A DNA stretch of 64,000 bases from Hansfordia pulvinata (GCA_006538405.1 BJKQ01000002.1:1674001-1738000); one strand, 5' to 3'; positions 1-14,100 are shown, counted from the first letter of the stretch. A program made the numbers and translations. The notes: generated by a model from the letters alone, not told the origin.

Positions 1-531
1 ACGAAACGGCGAGGCAGTCACCGCAGTTTGTCTTTGGTGGTGATGCAGGGCAGGGCACGGGTACATAGGTACGGTCATGTGGTGGGCTGATAGGTGCCGT
101 AACTGCCATAGAAAGACGAAGGATAAGGATCATGCAATGCATTATCTGGCAATACCATGTCATTGTATATTGTAAATTGTACGTATTCGCGACTTGTGTC
201 CCACAATGTATTTTTTCGTAGTGTGGACAGTGTCGGGTGATGAAGAAAGTTTGCTGTCGTTGCCAACAGACAAGGGTATCAGGGGTTGGGGTCATCGCGC
301 CCGCATCTCGGCTCCGCTGTCGTCCCCACCAAAGCTCTAGTCTCTCCGCCGCTTCAAAAGGACCAATTGGGGAAAAAAAAAAATTTACGCCTGCTCGTGC
401 GTGCTCGCTGATGCTGCCTCGACAAATCATGGAGACCTTTCGTAATTCGTGTATGTGAGTGTGTGTGAGTGTTTGTGTGTGTGTTTGTTTGTATCCGTAG
501 GGGCGGAGGGAGAGATGAACCATCATCGTCA
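1..531. other. Non-coding flank downstream of the Clr5-domain gene
   Basis: No reading frame here has coding character. The stretch holds a short A-run near 367-380 and a GT-rich tract around 452-493. It lies 3' of the minus-strand Clr5-domain gene and probably includes that gene's 3' UTR. Confidence 0.5.
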
Positions 532-2296
532 TCACATGACCATCCTCGTCCGCATGGGCATCCGGGAAGCATGTGAGGAACTTCCTGGGCGGCAGCCGAG
601 ACCGGGACTCAGCCCGTGGCGCGGGGCTCTTCGTCGGGCAGCAACAGTCTCGAGCGCGTTTCGCGCCACCATGCTGTAGAATTGCTCGTCGCCTTCTGCT
701 GTACTGGCCAGTGCGGTGCGGAAATGGTCCTCGGCCGTGTCCAGATCGTTGAGCTGCAGCCGCGATAGGCCGAGGATGACCATGACCCAGATGGTCAGCG
801 AAGGGTAGGAGCCAGAACCTGGGTTCAGACCCAAGTCGGAGCCTGCGCCGCTGCCGCTGCCGCCGCTGCTCGCGGGAATGTGTCCCGGCCAGCGCCGGCG
901 GCTTGGTGCATCGGGCGGCCCTCCGAAAGGCGCCCTTTGAGAATGTGGGTGGCGGCGGCGGGCGTCGAAGGTGCCTCGCCAAGGGTTGTCGGCCCGCTCA
1001 ATTGGTGGTGCTTGTGGAGCCAGCTCTCCACCTGGTCCCGCATCTTCGCTACTGGTGCTTCCCCTTCCAGCTGCTCGTTCTGTTCGCGTTTAGGTGCAAT
1101 CTCTACCGGGCTAGTGGCTGCGCTGGCGATGCTGCTGGTGTTGCTGCTGCCGCCGCACGAGGCCAGTTCCTTTTCAGCCTGCAGCAGGATAGCGTCGATC
1201 GTCTCGTCCAGGTCGTTTTCGGGCAGATCTGAAGGTGCCGCCAGATCGTGGAGATGGGGTGGTGGCCACCGAGCATGATTGTGGACAGCTCGAGAATGTA
1301 GCCGTGCAGCAGTCTGACCAGTTCGGGGCGCTGTCGACGGCGCAACGAACGGACCAGCTGCAACATGCAGAAAATGAACTCGGGGTTCTGGTCTGTGAGA
1401 ATTCCCTTCAGCTCGTCAAATTGGGGTTGCAGAAGAAGGAGGGTCTCGGCGTGGTTGTCCATGGTCGAGTTCAGCCGGTCGGCCACAAAGGCAAAGGTGT
1501 CGTGAAAACGCACCAGCGGCGCGATCGCCGCAATGACCGAGTGCTTGTCCGCTAGCGAGCCCTTGCCCAGTACCACGCGGCGCCAGTCACCGTTGGGGTT
1601 GCTCACCGACGGGAGCAAATTGTCGCGGTAGTAAGAGGACACTGCTGTGAGGCACCCCTTGAGAGCTGGGGAGCATGCTGTCGTGTCCGGTGTTGTGCTC
1701 ACGGTAGGGGGCATGGGCGAGGCCGAGGACGCCGATGGCGGCGGGGGAGATGCGGAGGGTGAGGATTGCGTTGGGGACGCGCTTCGAGAGCTGGCAAATG
1801 CAGGGTCTTTTTTGCGCAGCTCGGCCAGCAGCCCTGGCTTGCGCTGGAGGTAACGCCACAGCTTGGGCCCCGTCAGGGAGCGGCCACGGACGACGAGCTC
1901 GCTGTTGCGGGATTGCTGTAGCAGCATGAGGACATCGTTTTCGTTGAGGTTCTTGTCCAGATGCCACGCCCGCACCCGTTTCTTGTACATGGCAAGGCTG
2001 CACGGCGTCATGGTTAGTCTCCAGCCTACTGAGAGGGCCAGCTAGGGGCAGCGACGAGGGGCGCTGCTGGTGAGTGATACTCACGTTGCGATAAAGCCAT
2101 GCTCCGTCTCCATGTACGTCTTGACATCCTTCAGAGTGCGGTCCTCGTCCAGGTAGAGCTTCTTGATTATGGCCCTGTGCTGCTCCCACTCCGACGGTTT
2201 GGCGTACTGCTTCTTGAGGGCGTCCATGAGGCCGGCCTGCTCGAAGGCTGCCGGGGATTGGGGGTTGGTGGCGCCACAAGACTGTGACGTAGACAT
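532..2296 (-). CDS. Clr5-domain protein with TPR-like C-terminus; reading frame broken twice
   Basis: The first exon (2296-2085) and the start of the second (from 1997) together encode a Clr5 domain: W-E-Q-H-R, then LYLDEDRTLKDVK, then GFIAT joined to LAMYKKR and a W-x-L-D-K-N block. The joining intron is 2084-1998 (GTGAGT donor, CTAAC branch, GCAG acceptor). Clr5 domains are common in large fungal families of unknown or putative DNA-binding/regulatory role. Downstream, sequence related to TPR/helical repeats continues, but it changes frame near 1226 (after the IWRHLQ motif) and again around 835-905, in a GGC/AGC-rich stretch. No plausible GT-AG intron explains either change: the only candidate at the first site would be 41 nt with a poor donor. 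The coding signal after the second change reads TIWVMVILGLSRLQLNDLDTAE and runs to a stop at 532. I chose the ATG at 2296 because it sits just before the domain; an upstream in-frame ATG exists at 2359. Either this is a decaying gene or the assembly has indels here. Confidence 0.6.
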
Positions 2297-2359
2297 GGGC
2301 GGGAAGGGGTGGGTGAGGGGGGAGGGAGAGGGTTGCCAATGGACAAGCAGTTGAGACAC

Positions 2360-5300
2360 GCGGGATCGGACGGCGTGTCAGTCATGTGAAGCTGTGTCAA
2401 GTAATGGTGCGCCTATGCCGTGGACCATGTTACGGCAGCATGTAAGTCGACAAGTCGGGATGGGGAGGCGGCCGACCGACTATATGTATTCGGAGTGCAC
2501 ATGACGCGAAGGGAGAAGAGGCTCGCTCAGCTGAGGACCAAGCGAAATGACGGCTCAGACACGGTCTCTCTCTGCGCGCACCGCGGCGTATACCGAGACT
2601 GGACCAGTCAGAGCGAGTCGGCCGCCGCAGATACGCGGTCGATCTAATTATGAGCACAGGGGGTGCCGCCATGGGCGGCAGCACCCCTGCGGATAAGCGA
2701 GGGTGGGAAGGCTTGGGTTCCCCACCCCGGCACTCGTTCTGCGGCCTGCGCCTCGTCGCGGCTGGAGCTCAGCTTGGAGTGCGAGATGGTGCTCGTCGAG
2801 CCCGCCGTGTCGTACCCGCCGTGCCGTGCTCATCGTGCCCGTCTGGCGCCCGTGTACCCGTGGCCGGTCGGCGGCCTAGAGCGATAGCGGGCAGCTACGA
2901 GCAGAGGTGGCCAGCGCAGGGCCGGTAGCACGGCGTAGCGTGCCGTGGCGTCTATTCTGCTTTGGATCGCGAACGAGACTTATCGAACTTGCAGCTGGCC
3001 ATAAGCACGTCGTGCCTGTCGTCACCGTTACCGCCGTCGTCTTCGTCTTCGTCGTCGTCTTCGTTGGTGGATACAAGCAGCAGAGAGCCTGGCCAGGTCG
3101 CGTCGTAGGGCGCTCGGCCGGCGGGCGGTGCCCAACCAACACGGGCGGAGTAGCAGCAGCAACACCACCACCACCACCACCACCACCACCACCACCACAC
3201 CCCCGCCTGTGTGTGACCAGCTCCAGGCAGACAGGCATTGAGCGGCCGCCGTTGGCAAAGTGGGGAGGCGGAAGAGCGGCTGCGCTGCTCAAGCTAGCCC
3301 CTTAGCCAGCAGGGCCTTGCGAGAAACTGCTTGGCGTGGGGCGTGTCACTGGTATTGCGAGCCGCCACCCGAGCTGTGTGAGGCCGAGTACGGCCTTGCA
3401 TTGTCTTCCAGCTGGATGTCGAGACCGAGCAGGTTCGGAGCGCGGGTTGCAAGCAAGCTGGCTGGCCATCCATGGGAGTGACCTCAGCGCATGGCAGTGT
3501 GTGTGTGTGTGTGAATCCGCATGCCCGTACCTGTTTTCTGCCGGGTAGCACGGTCGTCAATCAGGTCGGCACTCGGAGACGGCAGGGGTTTGGATGAGAT
3601 GCCTTGCCTGTCGACCATTAGGAAGAAAGCCATGGCGCCCGCAGGTCAGGAGGGATCGGTAGTCGGCCTGCAAGGCCCCGGGCAAGCAGCCTCGGGCGGC
3701 GCTGAAGGAGACGAGGCTCGCATTCTCTTTGCGATTCTTCTTCTTCTTCTTCTTCTTCGAGCATGACGACGGACGACAAGCCAGGCCAGGCGGGTACCTG
3801 AGGCAGCTCCGCAACCCTCGTACACTAGGCCCAGCAGGGTTGCCAGGGCGTGGATGCGTCGAACCGTCAGCAGCCCACCAGCGGTGCGACGGATGCTGGG
3901 AGCGGGGGAGATGCAGCGCTGGGTGAACCCCGGCGAGTCTTGGAGATGACAGAGTGAGCGAGCGGGCGAGAGAGATGGTCGTGTAGCTCCCAGTTGCTGT
4001 GCGTATTGGGCGTGCCCGGATCCGCAACATGCTAGAAGAGATCTGGAGACATGGATGGGTGGGTGAGTGAGAGACAGTGATCAATCAGCCCGGTGAGGGG
4101 AGGAGGTACAACTCGTGAGGTACGTACCTGAGTACATTTAGTGGTGGTGGTGGAGAATGAGACCGCGTTGCGCGCTGCCTTGGCGGCGGGCTGTCTCCGT
4201 GCGGATAGCGCGACCGGGGGTGTTTATAGGGAAGCCCGGAAAGCCGAAGTGACCAATCAGCTCCTTCCGTCCGGCTGCAACCCCTGGGCAGGACTTTGTA
4301 TATACCTACAGTTACACGCGAACAACGGGCATGAAGTGCCTTAGATATGTAACTAGACCCATACTCAGAGTACCCCGGAGTGCATCATAGACGCACCTAC
4401 CTTGCCTACCCGTAATAAGGCGGCGGAATTCGAAAGCCCTCCACTCGCCGATGTAGACTTCCTATGCTCCAGCGATTGTACTCTATTCTCCAAGACACTC
4501 TCGGAAAGAGGGGGGGGGGGGGGGGGGGTCGCCCTTACTGCACTCCACTGGCACACTGGCACACTGGCAGCTTGAAGCGCTGCTCACCTGCCCACTTACC
4601 CTCAATCTCATCACCTGGGCTGTCGTAGCCGCACTCGCACGCACAACGACATCCAATGCATCCATGCCACACCCACACCCGCCCACACCCAACATCGCAT
4701 CGTACGCTCGCCCACACTCCTTGCAGCCCTCACCCACCGTCGCACAGGGTGCGATATGCCAGTAGCCCACCGGGAACCTCGCCCGGGTGGCGACCTCCTG
4801 CAGGTTCCGCGGTGACGTGGGCGCCGCGCTATTACCCCCCGTCTCGGCCCTACTTGTTCGCCGGCTCTCTTGGTCTCCTCTTGGCCAGCGCTACACCCGC
4901 GCATGGTACGAGTACTCTCCCTTCTCGCCTGGCTGGTGCTTGTGACAGAACCAAACCACTAATCTCAACTACCACCCTGGACCAAGAAACCAACCGGTGG
5001 GCTCTCTACTCGTACCTACCCCGGGCCATACGGATACAACGCGGGTCTACGTTGCTCGCACAAAGGCGCATCGATCCAGTTCAGGCCGAGCCTTCGCCTC
5101 CAGCTGACTGAGCACACAAGCAGGTTCATCAACAGTGGCCGTGCAAGACAGTCTCAGCTATACTTGGAACAGCTTCTGCCTGCCCTCCAGGCCGCCATCT
5201 ACCGACTCGGCCGGGCGGACGTGTCTGCTACGTTACTAAGACAGAGCCCCGAGCCAAGACTCCTCTGCCCGTCGTCCTGCCGGAGAATATCGAAGCCTGG

Positions 5301-8300
5301 TTCTATAACAGGAGCCCACCACCACTGGGTGGACCCCGGCTTATTCAACACAGCCCCCTCGCGAGCGCCCCCAAACCCTCTCGCCGGGTCGACCCTGCAT
5401 GAGATGGCAGCCGTGGCCGCGGGACGTTGGCAGGCGGGCGTGTGCAGAAACGCTGACCGACACGCGGGCACGCACACCACTCATGATGGATGTGGCCGTG
5501 TTACTCGTATTCCCGGGTGCCGCCAGGACCCATCCATCCATGAGGCAGTGTGGTGGTGGTCACGGTCAAGAATGACGGGAGGCGGCAGAGGGGACCACCC
5601 ACACCCGGCCTTGGTCGCCTCATCTGATATCAGAACAGAGATCGTCCCGACAGTAGAAGCCGGTCCGCCAATGAGGGATTAGCGGCCGCCTGGACTTCGT
5701 ACATGGGTGTCAAGGCACACCGCGTCGCTCCCCGCCACTTTGCGCACGCTGTCCCTGATGGAAGACGGAATTTGGAGGGTCTGCAGCGGACGAGAACCCC
5801 GGTCTTTCTGGCATGGCCGGGGCGGTGGTGGCGGTATAGTCGTCGCGGGGCACACTGCATGTGCAGGCGCATCGTGAATGCCACGGCACCACGGCTTCAC
5901 GCTGGCAAATACCCCTCAGAGTCCACGAAGGGAACGAGGTGGCCGCCAGATTAGGTAGGTGGCTAAGGGAAAGGTAATTGGTGTACTGAGGGGATCCTGA
6001 AGAGGGCGACTGAAAAGTCGGGATCTGCGCCTGCAACTGCTTCTGCAGCCGCATCTGCATACCCTGCTTAGAGGTGCTTACCTATCTACCTACCCACCTA
6101 ACCTATGCACTGCGGTGTATCAATCACATACCAGGCCTGGGGAACGGAAGCATACTGGCAGGGACCATGCGTCTGAGTCGAGCCCGGGCATTGCGCATGG
6201 AAAGCTCTTCGAAGAGAAGAAGAAGAAGAAGGAAAGGTTGGACAAGGCACATTACAGGCCGTCGTCGGGCTCTGGAGGACTGGGAAACAGTGCCACGAGA
6301 GCGAGGGCGCGCTACTTGTCGTCAAGTTGGACTCGCAGGGCCAGCCACGAGTCCTCTCCCTTGTCTCGAAGCCCTTCTGGTCACCCACTCCCGGCTCGGT
6401 CTGATATTTTCTGGTCTTTCACATGATTCCATCTAATCTCTGCGGAGTACGAGCACCATGGTGTACCCACACCAAGGCGTTGCCCCGGATTCGCACGTCG
6501 GGATGGACGGACGCTGATTGGCGGAATACCGACCAAGTCGCGGCACCGCTGTCAGTCTGTACAAGTCGGGTACGCCTGCCCTTTCCCGCATTCGCTAGGC
6601 AGGTACACGTAGGTAAGTTCCTTAGGTAGGTACGCGTAGACATCCGAGTGCGAGAGAGCTTGAAGGTACTCGCACCCTGGACCTCCCCTCCTTCAGGTCC
6701 CATTCTTGTAGACAGACCTTACAGGCACCCGTAGGTATCGTATCCATGAATTTACTTGTAATGTATTACCAGGTGTCCAGTGTCCGCTCAACAATCATGT
6801 TGCCAGACTGAAAGGTCATCAAGGGAGGTTTTCTATATGTACATGAAGAGATAATCATTGCCCGGCTGATACCTACAAAGTCCATACTCGTATTCGCCTT
6901 GTTCCTACCTGTTATTTCCAGTACGGGCTCCCGTCCTGGGTGGCGGCCTTGTTCCCGGCTTAATTAGCAACCTTAATGATCCCCCATGTACTCGTCCCTC
7001 AACTTGGCTACATGTAGTACGACCTACATGTCCCTAGTGGGTAAAGAGGTAGGTAGCTACTCATACTGATCTGCTTGCCCAGGTACATGCATCCAGAGTT
7101 CAAAGTCAACCTTGCCTGGGTCTGGTGATGTGGGTTGGCCTTGGTAGCGCCCAGATTCCACCCACCCATCCACAACACATGGTGACCTCGATGCCATACC
7201 CAGTCGGCGATCATAGGTCTCGCGACTCGACGCGATGCTTCCCGACGCGACCTGATCCATCCTGGACATCCCGCCCGACGCCCCCTCTCCCACGAGCAAG
7301 CCACAGACGGACACTCGTAGCCCATCTCGACTCGGCGTCGGCACTCACCCTCCCTCATACGCGTACACGGGCATCGTCATACTCGCACTCGGAGTCGCTT
7401 CCATCCTTCTGTTCTCAAAGGAGGGCCTCGGGCACACCTGGCCAGCCTTATCGTGTGTCCTGCTGGCACTGGCTGTCACTTGGGATGGGATCCGGCCCGG
7501 TTTGTTCTTTTCAGGTTCATGCCCCTCGACGCCCATACCCGACCTTACCAACGATACTGGATACCTAATCAGATTGCTTACTCGTCTTCCAACCTCAGCT
7601 ACAAGCGGCCACGTTCGTCCAATATCTGCCTCTTGCGGTACAGCCCGACGCCGATCACGATAGCTGCGATGCCAGGATGGATGCCTGCCTTGTCGCTCCA
7701 AGTCAGCCAATTCCCTCACCCCAGCCCGCTCCGCTACTCTCGGCAGTGAGCCCCCTGCTTGCGGCCATCCGTTGGCAATCCCTCTCCCGGCGCCTGACTG
7801 GCCTGCCGCCGCCTTGTCTTTGGACTCGCTGCCCACCTAGTAGCCAGTCATATCCAGCACCACCTCCAGACTCTAGACTCCAGACGTCCCCGGCCCCCTC
7901 GGGCCTCACTTACACTCTACACATCCTAGCTTCTGCCCCAGACTAACTGAAATCCGGCATTGCATTACACTTGCGGATATACCCCCCTCCCCCCGTGTCC
8001 TCGGACCCGAAATCACGCTCCGTTAGCCAAGGGCGCCTCACAGGCCGACGGTCAAAGCGCACGCTCAATACACCTTTCCCCAGTGAGCTCCCCAGCGGGA
8101 CGATAAGACGAGGCTCTGCCTGCGGCACATGAACAGAGCAGGCTGCGGCCAAAGCTTGCGGCAGTACGAGTATGAGCACCCCCGGCCTCCATCGTTGACT
8201 GAAGTGGCACATGGATCCGAAATAACGAGTAGGTATCTAGCTAACTTAGGGCCTGCAGTCGGCGAGGTCATCCCATCCTCGTGGCGTCTGGAGCTGCAGT

Positions 8301-11188
8301 GGCAGGAGTCCTGCTTCTGGCGTGAAGCAAGGATGGCCGTTGCAAGCCTCAAGCGGCCGCCTCGACGCCACCGTGGTCTGACCACCTTGTTCATGGTTTG
8401 CTGCGATTTCGTGGGGAGACATTCCGCATCCGCAGACGGAGCTCAGCCCCTTCCCCCTGCCCCCTGAATCTCGGTTTGCCGATACGCGGATGCTCGTCCG
8501 CTATTTGTGTTCAGTCTCGTCATTCGCCTCCCATCCCCCTTTTTTCTTCGTCAACGTCATACGTCAGTTTTCTCTCAGCTTGTGGAGAGGTTGATTTGGA
8601 ATACGGGAGTGCTGAACGTGGCAGCTGTCCTGGCTGTTGCGGCCCGCAAACCGCGTTGGATTGTACGAGTAGCAGCCTCACCTGGCTTGAGCCAGTCGTG
8701 TCGGGCATTTACCCAGGACGGGTCGTCTGTCCGGAGCGTGCCGCCTGCTTGGCCTCGCACGGATATTGGCGCCTTGGTTGGCTCTGCCAGCTGTCTCACC
8801 CGAGTCTCTCAAGCCACACGCCCTGTTGCTGTGTTGTGTGTGTCTGGGGACCTGCGGCCGGCCAGCGCCCAACCGCGGCTCTCCGCCAAGTGTTTGGACA
8901 TGACGTGCTCATGGCCTCCGCACAAAGGCCGACGCTTGCGCATCTAGTCGTAGCTTACTCGTACGCCAGAGGCAGGCCGTGGTCACGCTGGGTCGGACTC
9001 GTGTCCAAGCCGTGGGCCGCCTTCATACTCGTATCCCCCCGTCCCTCGTCGCTGCCATCAGCCCCAAGACTATATACCCCAGAGCCAACAAGCAGCTGGC
9101 GGTAAGGGCAAAGGTGATGTGTGTCCTGCACTGGCCTGAGGGGTTGTCCCCGAGCCGCAGGACTGTCATCCTCGGCCATCCAGGCGGACTCGCACTTGGG
9201 TGTTGGGCTATCCTGATTCTCAGTGTCCGAGAATGATAACGTGTCTGCTTCATTCGCAGGCAGGCCACATGTGACAAACATTTACCTGGACACTCATACA
9301 TGGAATCCACCTGCGCCACGTTGCTTGATGCATCCATGCGCTGCGCTCTCAAGTCCCCAGACTGCCAGACTGGGCGGCTGACCAAGCACCCTTTACCAGG
9401 GGGAGGGGGGCGCGAGTGCAAGCGTGATCCGGCGAGCAAGGCCGTAGGCTCTTGCACCTCCCAGCCGAGCCTTGTTCGCTTTTCTGCTCTATGGGCGTCA
9501 TCTCCCCCCCCCCCCCCCCCCACGTCATACCCCTTTGGAGCCCAAACCCCCGTATCGGCGTGTCCATGTATGTCATGGTGGCGTTCATGTCTTGAGCCGG
9601 GCCCCTTGCTGAAGACACGCGGTCGGGTGGGAGCACAGCAGGGCGCCGGTAACTACCATGTTTCATGCGGCCCTTCCGCGCGAGGGAGTTTGGGGGATTT
9701 GGAAGGGGGATGTGGGTGGTGTTCTTCTTACCATGGGAACTCTCTACGATTCGGTTTATTCGGACCTTGTTGTTGTCACCCGAGGCGGCCGCTTCAGGTT
9801 CCATGCCACGTCGTCTATCCGTCTCGCGAGCGAGTTTGAAGGGGGGGGGGGGGGGGCCGAGGACTCCGGGTAGGGTTGAGACCAGAGCATCTGTGTCCCA
9901 AGCAGAGTCATCTCCCCCACACCCGGGGACCTCTTCCTCCCCTTTCCGTTACTTGAAAGCGCGCAAGGACGACGACTACTGCGGCTCCGCACTGTAGCCA
10001 CGTCTCGTCTTTTCGCGGTGATCCTCGTTTGTAAGGCTCCCGGGGGATGTTTGTTGCCTGGGGAAGGACGAGGAGGGAAGGGAAGGGAGATGTCCCGCGG
10101 CGCGCTTCCTGTCGGAGAGCCAACCAACCCAAGCCAAGCAGAGGCTTTGGAAAACGGGGGGGCAAAGAGAAAGTGTAGAGAAGCATCATTGCAGAAACCA
10201 TCCCCTGGCGAAGAAGCGCCCGCCCGATCGATCCGAGCCCTCCTACATATCACATGCGTACGGTACGGGAAAGCGTGTGCAAGGGCGAACAAGCGCTTAT
10301 GGCGCACAATGTATGTCTCCTCCGGGGAGGGGGGCTTGAAGCATCCCGAAGTAATGAAGAGACGGAACGCTTATTCGAGGTAGGACTGCGCCTGCGCCTA
10401 CGCCTGCGCACAGTGAAGAGTGCAGATGCTCACTGTCGGGGAGCTGCGTTGCTCGGTTCCGGTTCCTGTTCCTGTTCCTATTCCAAGCTTGGCCCCGGCA
10501 CATTTTCTTCTGCGTGCCCGTGAAGGGGTGAATTGGGACTGTCTGCGTGGCTGAAGCGCGAGCTCTTCGACTATCGATGCCGTCTCGAGCGTCTTTGGTC
10601 TCGTCTCGTCCCGTCCCGTCCCGTCTTGTCTCGTTAGAGAGGCTGTCTGGCAACACTCTCCCAAGCTGAGACTCGGAAGCGACTCTGCTCCATCACGTTG
10701 CACAGCAGTGCTCTGCGGAGCGAAGTGGACTGTGCTACAGCCCCCAAAGAGGAGAAGAGTCGTGACACATTCGAAAAAATACATTCATCATACTCTGTTC
10801 CCGAGATGGCGGCAGGACTGGAAGAACATCAACAGAAGAGGCAGGTAGAACAAACAGCTCCGGCACCATAGGAATACAAGCTGGACATTTTTTGGGAAAT
10901 GGCGAGTATGAAAACCCGTTAAAAAGACCACCGGGACTCCACAGAACCGCCGACCACGGAGCGGCCTCGCTGAACGTTAGTGGTGGTGGAAATGTGAGAT
11001 GCCTGACCCCAAGGTGTGTATCGCAACATGGCAGCAACCCTTGATCTATTATGTTTTCTTTGACAGCCTCGTCCAAGCGAGGCCCCCATCTTGAGCCGTC
11101 CCGTACACAAACACACACACTAACCCTTCTTCTCCTCCCATCCGTCAGTTAATCTGCCTCTGAAGACACCAGACGACGCAAGAATGGC
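2360..11188. other. 8.8-kb stretch without a supportable gene
   Basis: Between the Clr5-domain gene and CTR9 I find many open frames but none with a recognisable domain, consistent codon usage or credible splice structure. The longest is a plus-strand frame at 8398-9105, rich in S, C and P with no family resemblance. The stretch contains a CCA run (3163-3199), a CTT run (3735-3759), G and C homopolymers (about 4510-4528, 9505-9522, 9840-9856), and scattered TACCTA/TAGGTA and TACTCGTA words, especially at 4.9-8.2 kb. The sequence just right of the Clr5 gene (2360-2700) probably holds its promoter. Non-coding transcripts cannot be excluded. Confidence 0.45.
3163..3199. repeat. (CCA)n trinucleotide microsatellite
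   Basis: An uninterrupted run of CCA units read on the plus strand (TGG on the minus). It lies in apparently non-coding DNA. In some frames it produces poly-proline or poly-tryptophan, which I regard as spurious. Confidence 0.85.
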
Positions 11189-14100
11189 CTACTCGTCGTC
11201 GTCGTCATCCCCGCCATCCGCCATGCTCGTGTCCGCCCCGGCCCCGGCCGTCAGCTCCTCATCCTCGTCGCTGTCCTCCAAAACGGCCGCGCCCTTGCCG
11301 CGCCTGCGGCCCCGTGGCGCCCTTGTCGTCGTCGTCTCCTCCTCATCTTCGTCCTCGTCGTCGTCGCCGTTCGCCGCCCCCGTGCCCCGCTGCTCGTCCT
11401 CGTCGACATCCATCTTGTCGGCCAGGTCCTCATCCTCATCATCGTCCTCGTCCACGCGCGCCGACGACTTCCTGCGCGACCGGCCCTTGCCACCCCCGCG
11501 CCGACGACTGCTCCCGCCCTCATCATCTGAGGCCGCAGGCGAAGACCCCCTTTCACCTTCAAGCGCCTTCTCCGCACGTTCGAGCTCGTCTTCATCGCCG
11601 CCGCCGCCGTAGTCTCCCTCGCCGTCCGAGCTGCTGTCGACCACCAGCTCGGCCGACTTGTACTTGGAGTTCTCCTTCTTGGGGGCGAGCTTGCGCTTCT
11701 TCTTGGGCGAGTCGTCCTCGACGTCCGACCGGCCGTCGTCGTCGTCATCATCGTCGTCACGCTGCTTCCGGCGGCCCGCCGTCCCCTTCTTCTTGCGTGG
11801 TTTGCTCTGCGACTTGGCCTTCTTCTCGCCGCCGCCACCTTCTCTATCGGCGCGGCTTGGCTTGGTCTTGCGCTTACGCTTCACGCGCTCGCCCGTCTCG
11901 CTATCGGTGGTCATGTCCGCCGCTTGCCGGTCCCGCTCCTCCCTGTCGCGCTCCTCGGCTATCTTGCGGTCCTTTGCGAGGATCTCCTCGCGCTCCTTGC
12001 GCAGCTTGTCGACGCGTTCTTGTTCCTTGGCCAGCGCCCTCTGCTTCTCCTCTTCTCGCTGCTGCATCCGCGCCTGTTGCTGCTGCTTGGCCTCGGCGAG
12101 CTTCTCCTTGTTCTTCTCTTCGTACTCCTTCTGGCTCTCGATCTGGCGCCCGAGCTGCTTGCGCTGCGTGTTGCGCGCCATGTTCGCGCGCTGCTCCAGG
12201 TCGGCCTTGGGGTAAGGAGGCTGCGGATGGGTCGCGATTTCGTCAAGTGCAACAATGGCTGCCTCCAGACCCTCCGACGCCTCCTGAAGCATGGCGACAG
12301 AACGGTGGTTCTCCCCGACTCCCATGATGTGCTGGACCAGCTGGATCTGCACAAACGCCACGTTGAACTTGAAGTGAACTTGGTCGGGAGAGAGCGCCAG
12401 GGCCTAGTGAAAGGTTAGTATCGATAATATAGACGGGGGTCGATTTCTGATGGAGATTGGACGCACTTTGTTGGCATATTCCAGAGCCGTCTTGAAAGCG
12501 TCCTGGTTGCTCTCGTGCTTGCTATGCCTGCCTCTGTTAAGCCAGGTACGGCCCAAGCACGCAAGAACGCCAGGGTCCTTGTCTTTTCCGTCCTTGGTCA
12601 GAGCGATTTCGTAGCTCTCGATGGCCTTGGAGAACTGCTTGAGCTCGGCGTAGATGTGTCCCAAGTTGATGTACACATTTGCGTCCTTGACCGTCTCCCG
12701 GACCTTGAGGAAGATGGGAAGAGCCGCCTTGTAGTCCTTCTTGTCCTCTACCAGCGCAATGGCGATGCCCTGCGCGGCGTAGGCATTCTTCGGGTCCAGC
12801 TGCAAAGCCTTGTCGAAGAACTCGACCGCTCGCGTGTACTGGGCCGAGCGCTTCTCTCTGGCCTGGTCGTTGTCGCGCCGCATCTCGCGCGCCGACATCA
12901 TGTGCAGGTTGCCCATGCCCACCAGAGCATACCTGTCGTGTTTGTCGTGGTGCAGGAGAGTGTGCTTGTAGTGACGGAACTCGGGGTCCTCGCTGACGTT
13001 GGCGGGTCTCTTGCGGCTGTTGACCTTGCCCAGGTACCACCCGTACAGGGCGCGGATGTCGAGGTCGGTCGAATTGCCTTGATAGAGCTTCGCGACCGCA
13101 TCCGGCCCCTCCTTGTTGGGGTTCTTGCGCAGCTTGATGTAAGCCAGACGGGCCTGCGCGTCCGTGTAGTCGTCGTGTCGGGCCACCAGCTTCTCGTACA
13201 CCTCCATGGCCTTGTCGGTGAGGTTTTGGTACTCATAGCTCCTGCCCAGGTTAAAGCTGATGGTGGTGAGCAGAGCGTCCGTGTCCGTGTCCTCGCCCTT
13301 CTCGCCGATGCGCACACAGGCACCAAGCGCGGCCTCGAACATCTCGCTGGCCAGCTCGTACTTCTCGGCCTGCGAGTAGAAGCAACCAATGTTGTTGAGG
13401 AGCTGAGGCGGGAGGTTCCTCCGCATGCTGTTGCGGAGCTCAACATCATCCTTGCTCTCGGTGGGCTGCTGCTCTGTCGCCGCCACCTGGTCCATCTCGA
13501 TCTGCTCGACCTGCTGGAGGCACTGCAGGGCCTTTTCGGGGTGTTCAGCCTCGTATAGACGGGCCAGGTTCAGAAGCACCGCCGAGTCTGGGGACATGTT
13601 CTTCTTGGGGTCTTTCCAGGCGGTGCGGACCATTTCAAGGTACTCGATGGCCTTGCGCATCTCGGCCGACTTGTCCTCCTTGGACGCGGTGATCTGGCCG
13701 GCGAAGACTTCCTCGGCGTAGAGGGTGCCGAGCAGGATCATGGCTTCGTAGTTGCGCTCATTCCGGCTTGCGCCCTGGATGATCTTCTCGAGGCGCAGTT
13801 TAGCCTCGCCCAGGTCGTTGTTCATGACGGAGAGTTGGGCAACGCCAAACTTGGCCGGGAGGTAGCCCCTGTCCATGCCGCCGCGCGCCTCGTCCGCACG
13901 GCGGTAGTAGTTGGTGGCAAGCTCGATATTGCCGTTGTAATGCTCCTTGCGGGCGAGCAAGTACCAGCCGTCAGAGGCGATCGCGTGGACGTCGGTGAAC
14001 TGGATGGCCTTGTTGGCGAGAGACTCAACGTAGGAGAAGTTCTTGCTGGACAGGAAGTACCCGGCAAAGGTGGCGCAGGTCAGCGGCTGGCTCTTGTCGG

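Noticed and set aside
8398..9105. 235-codon plus-strand ORF
   Set aside because: Serine/cysteine/proline-rich with no domain, no codon-bias contrast with other frames, and overlapping open frames on the other strand.
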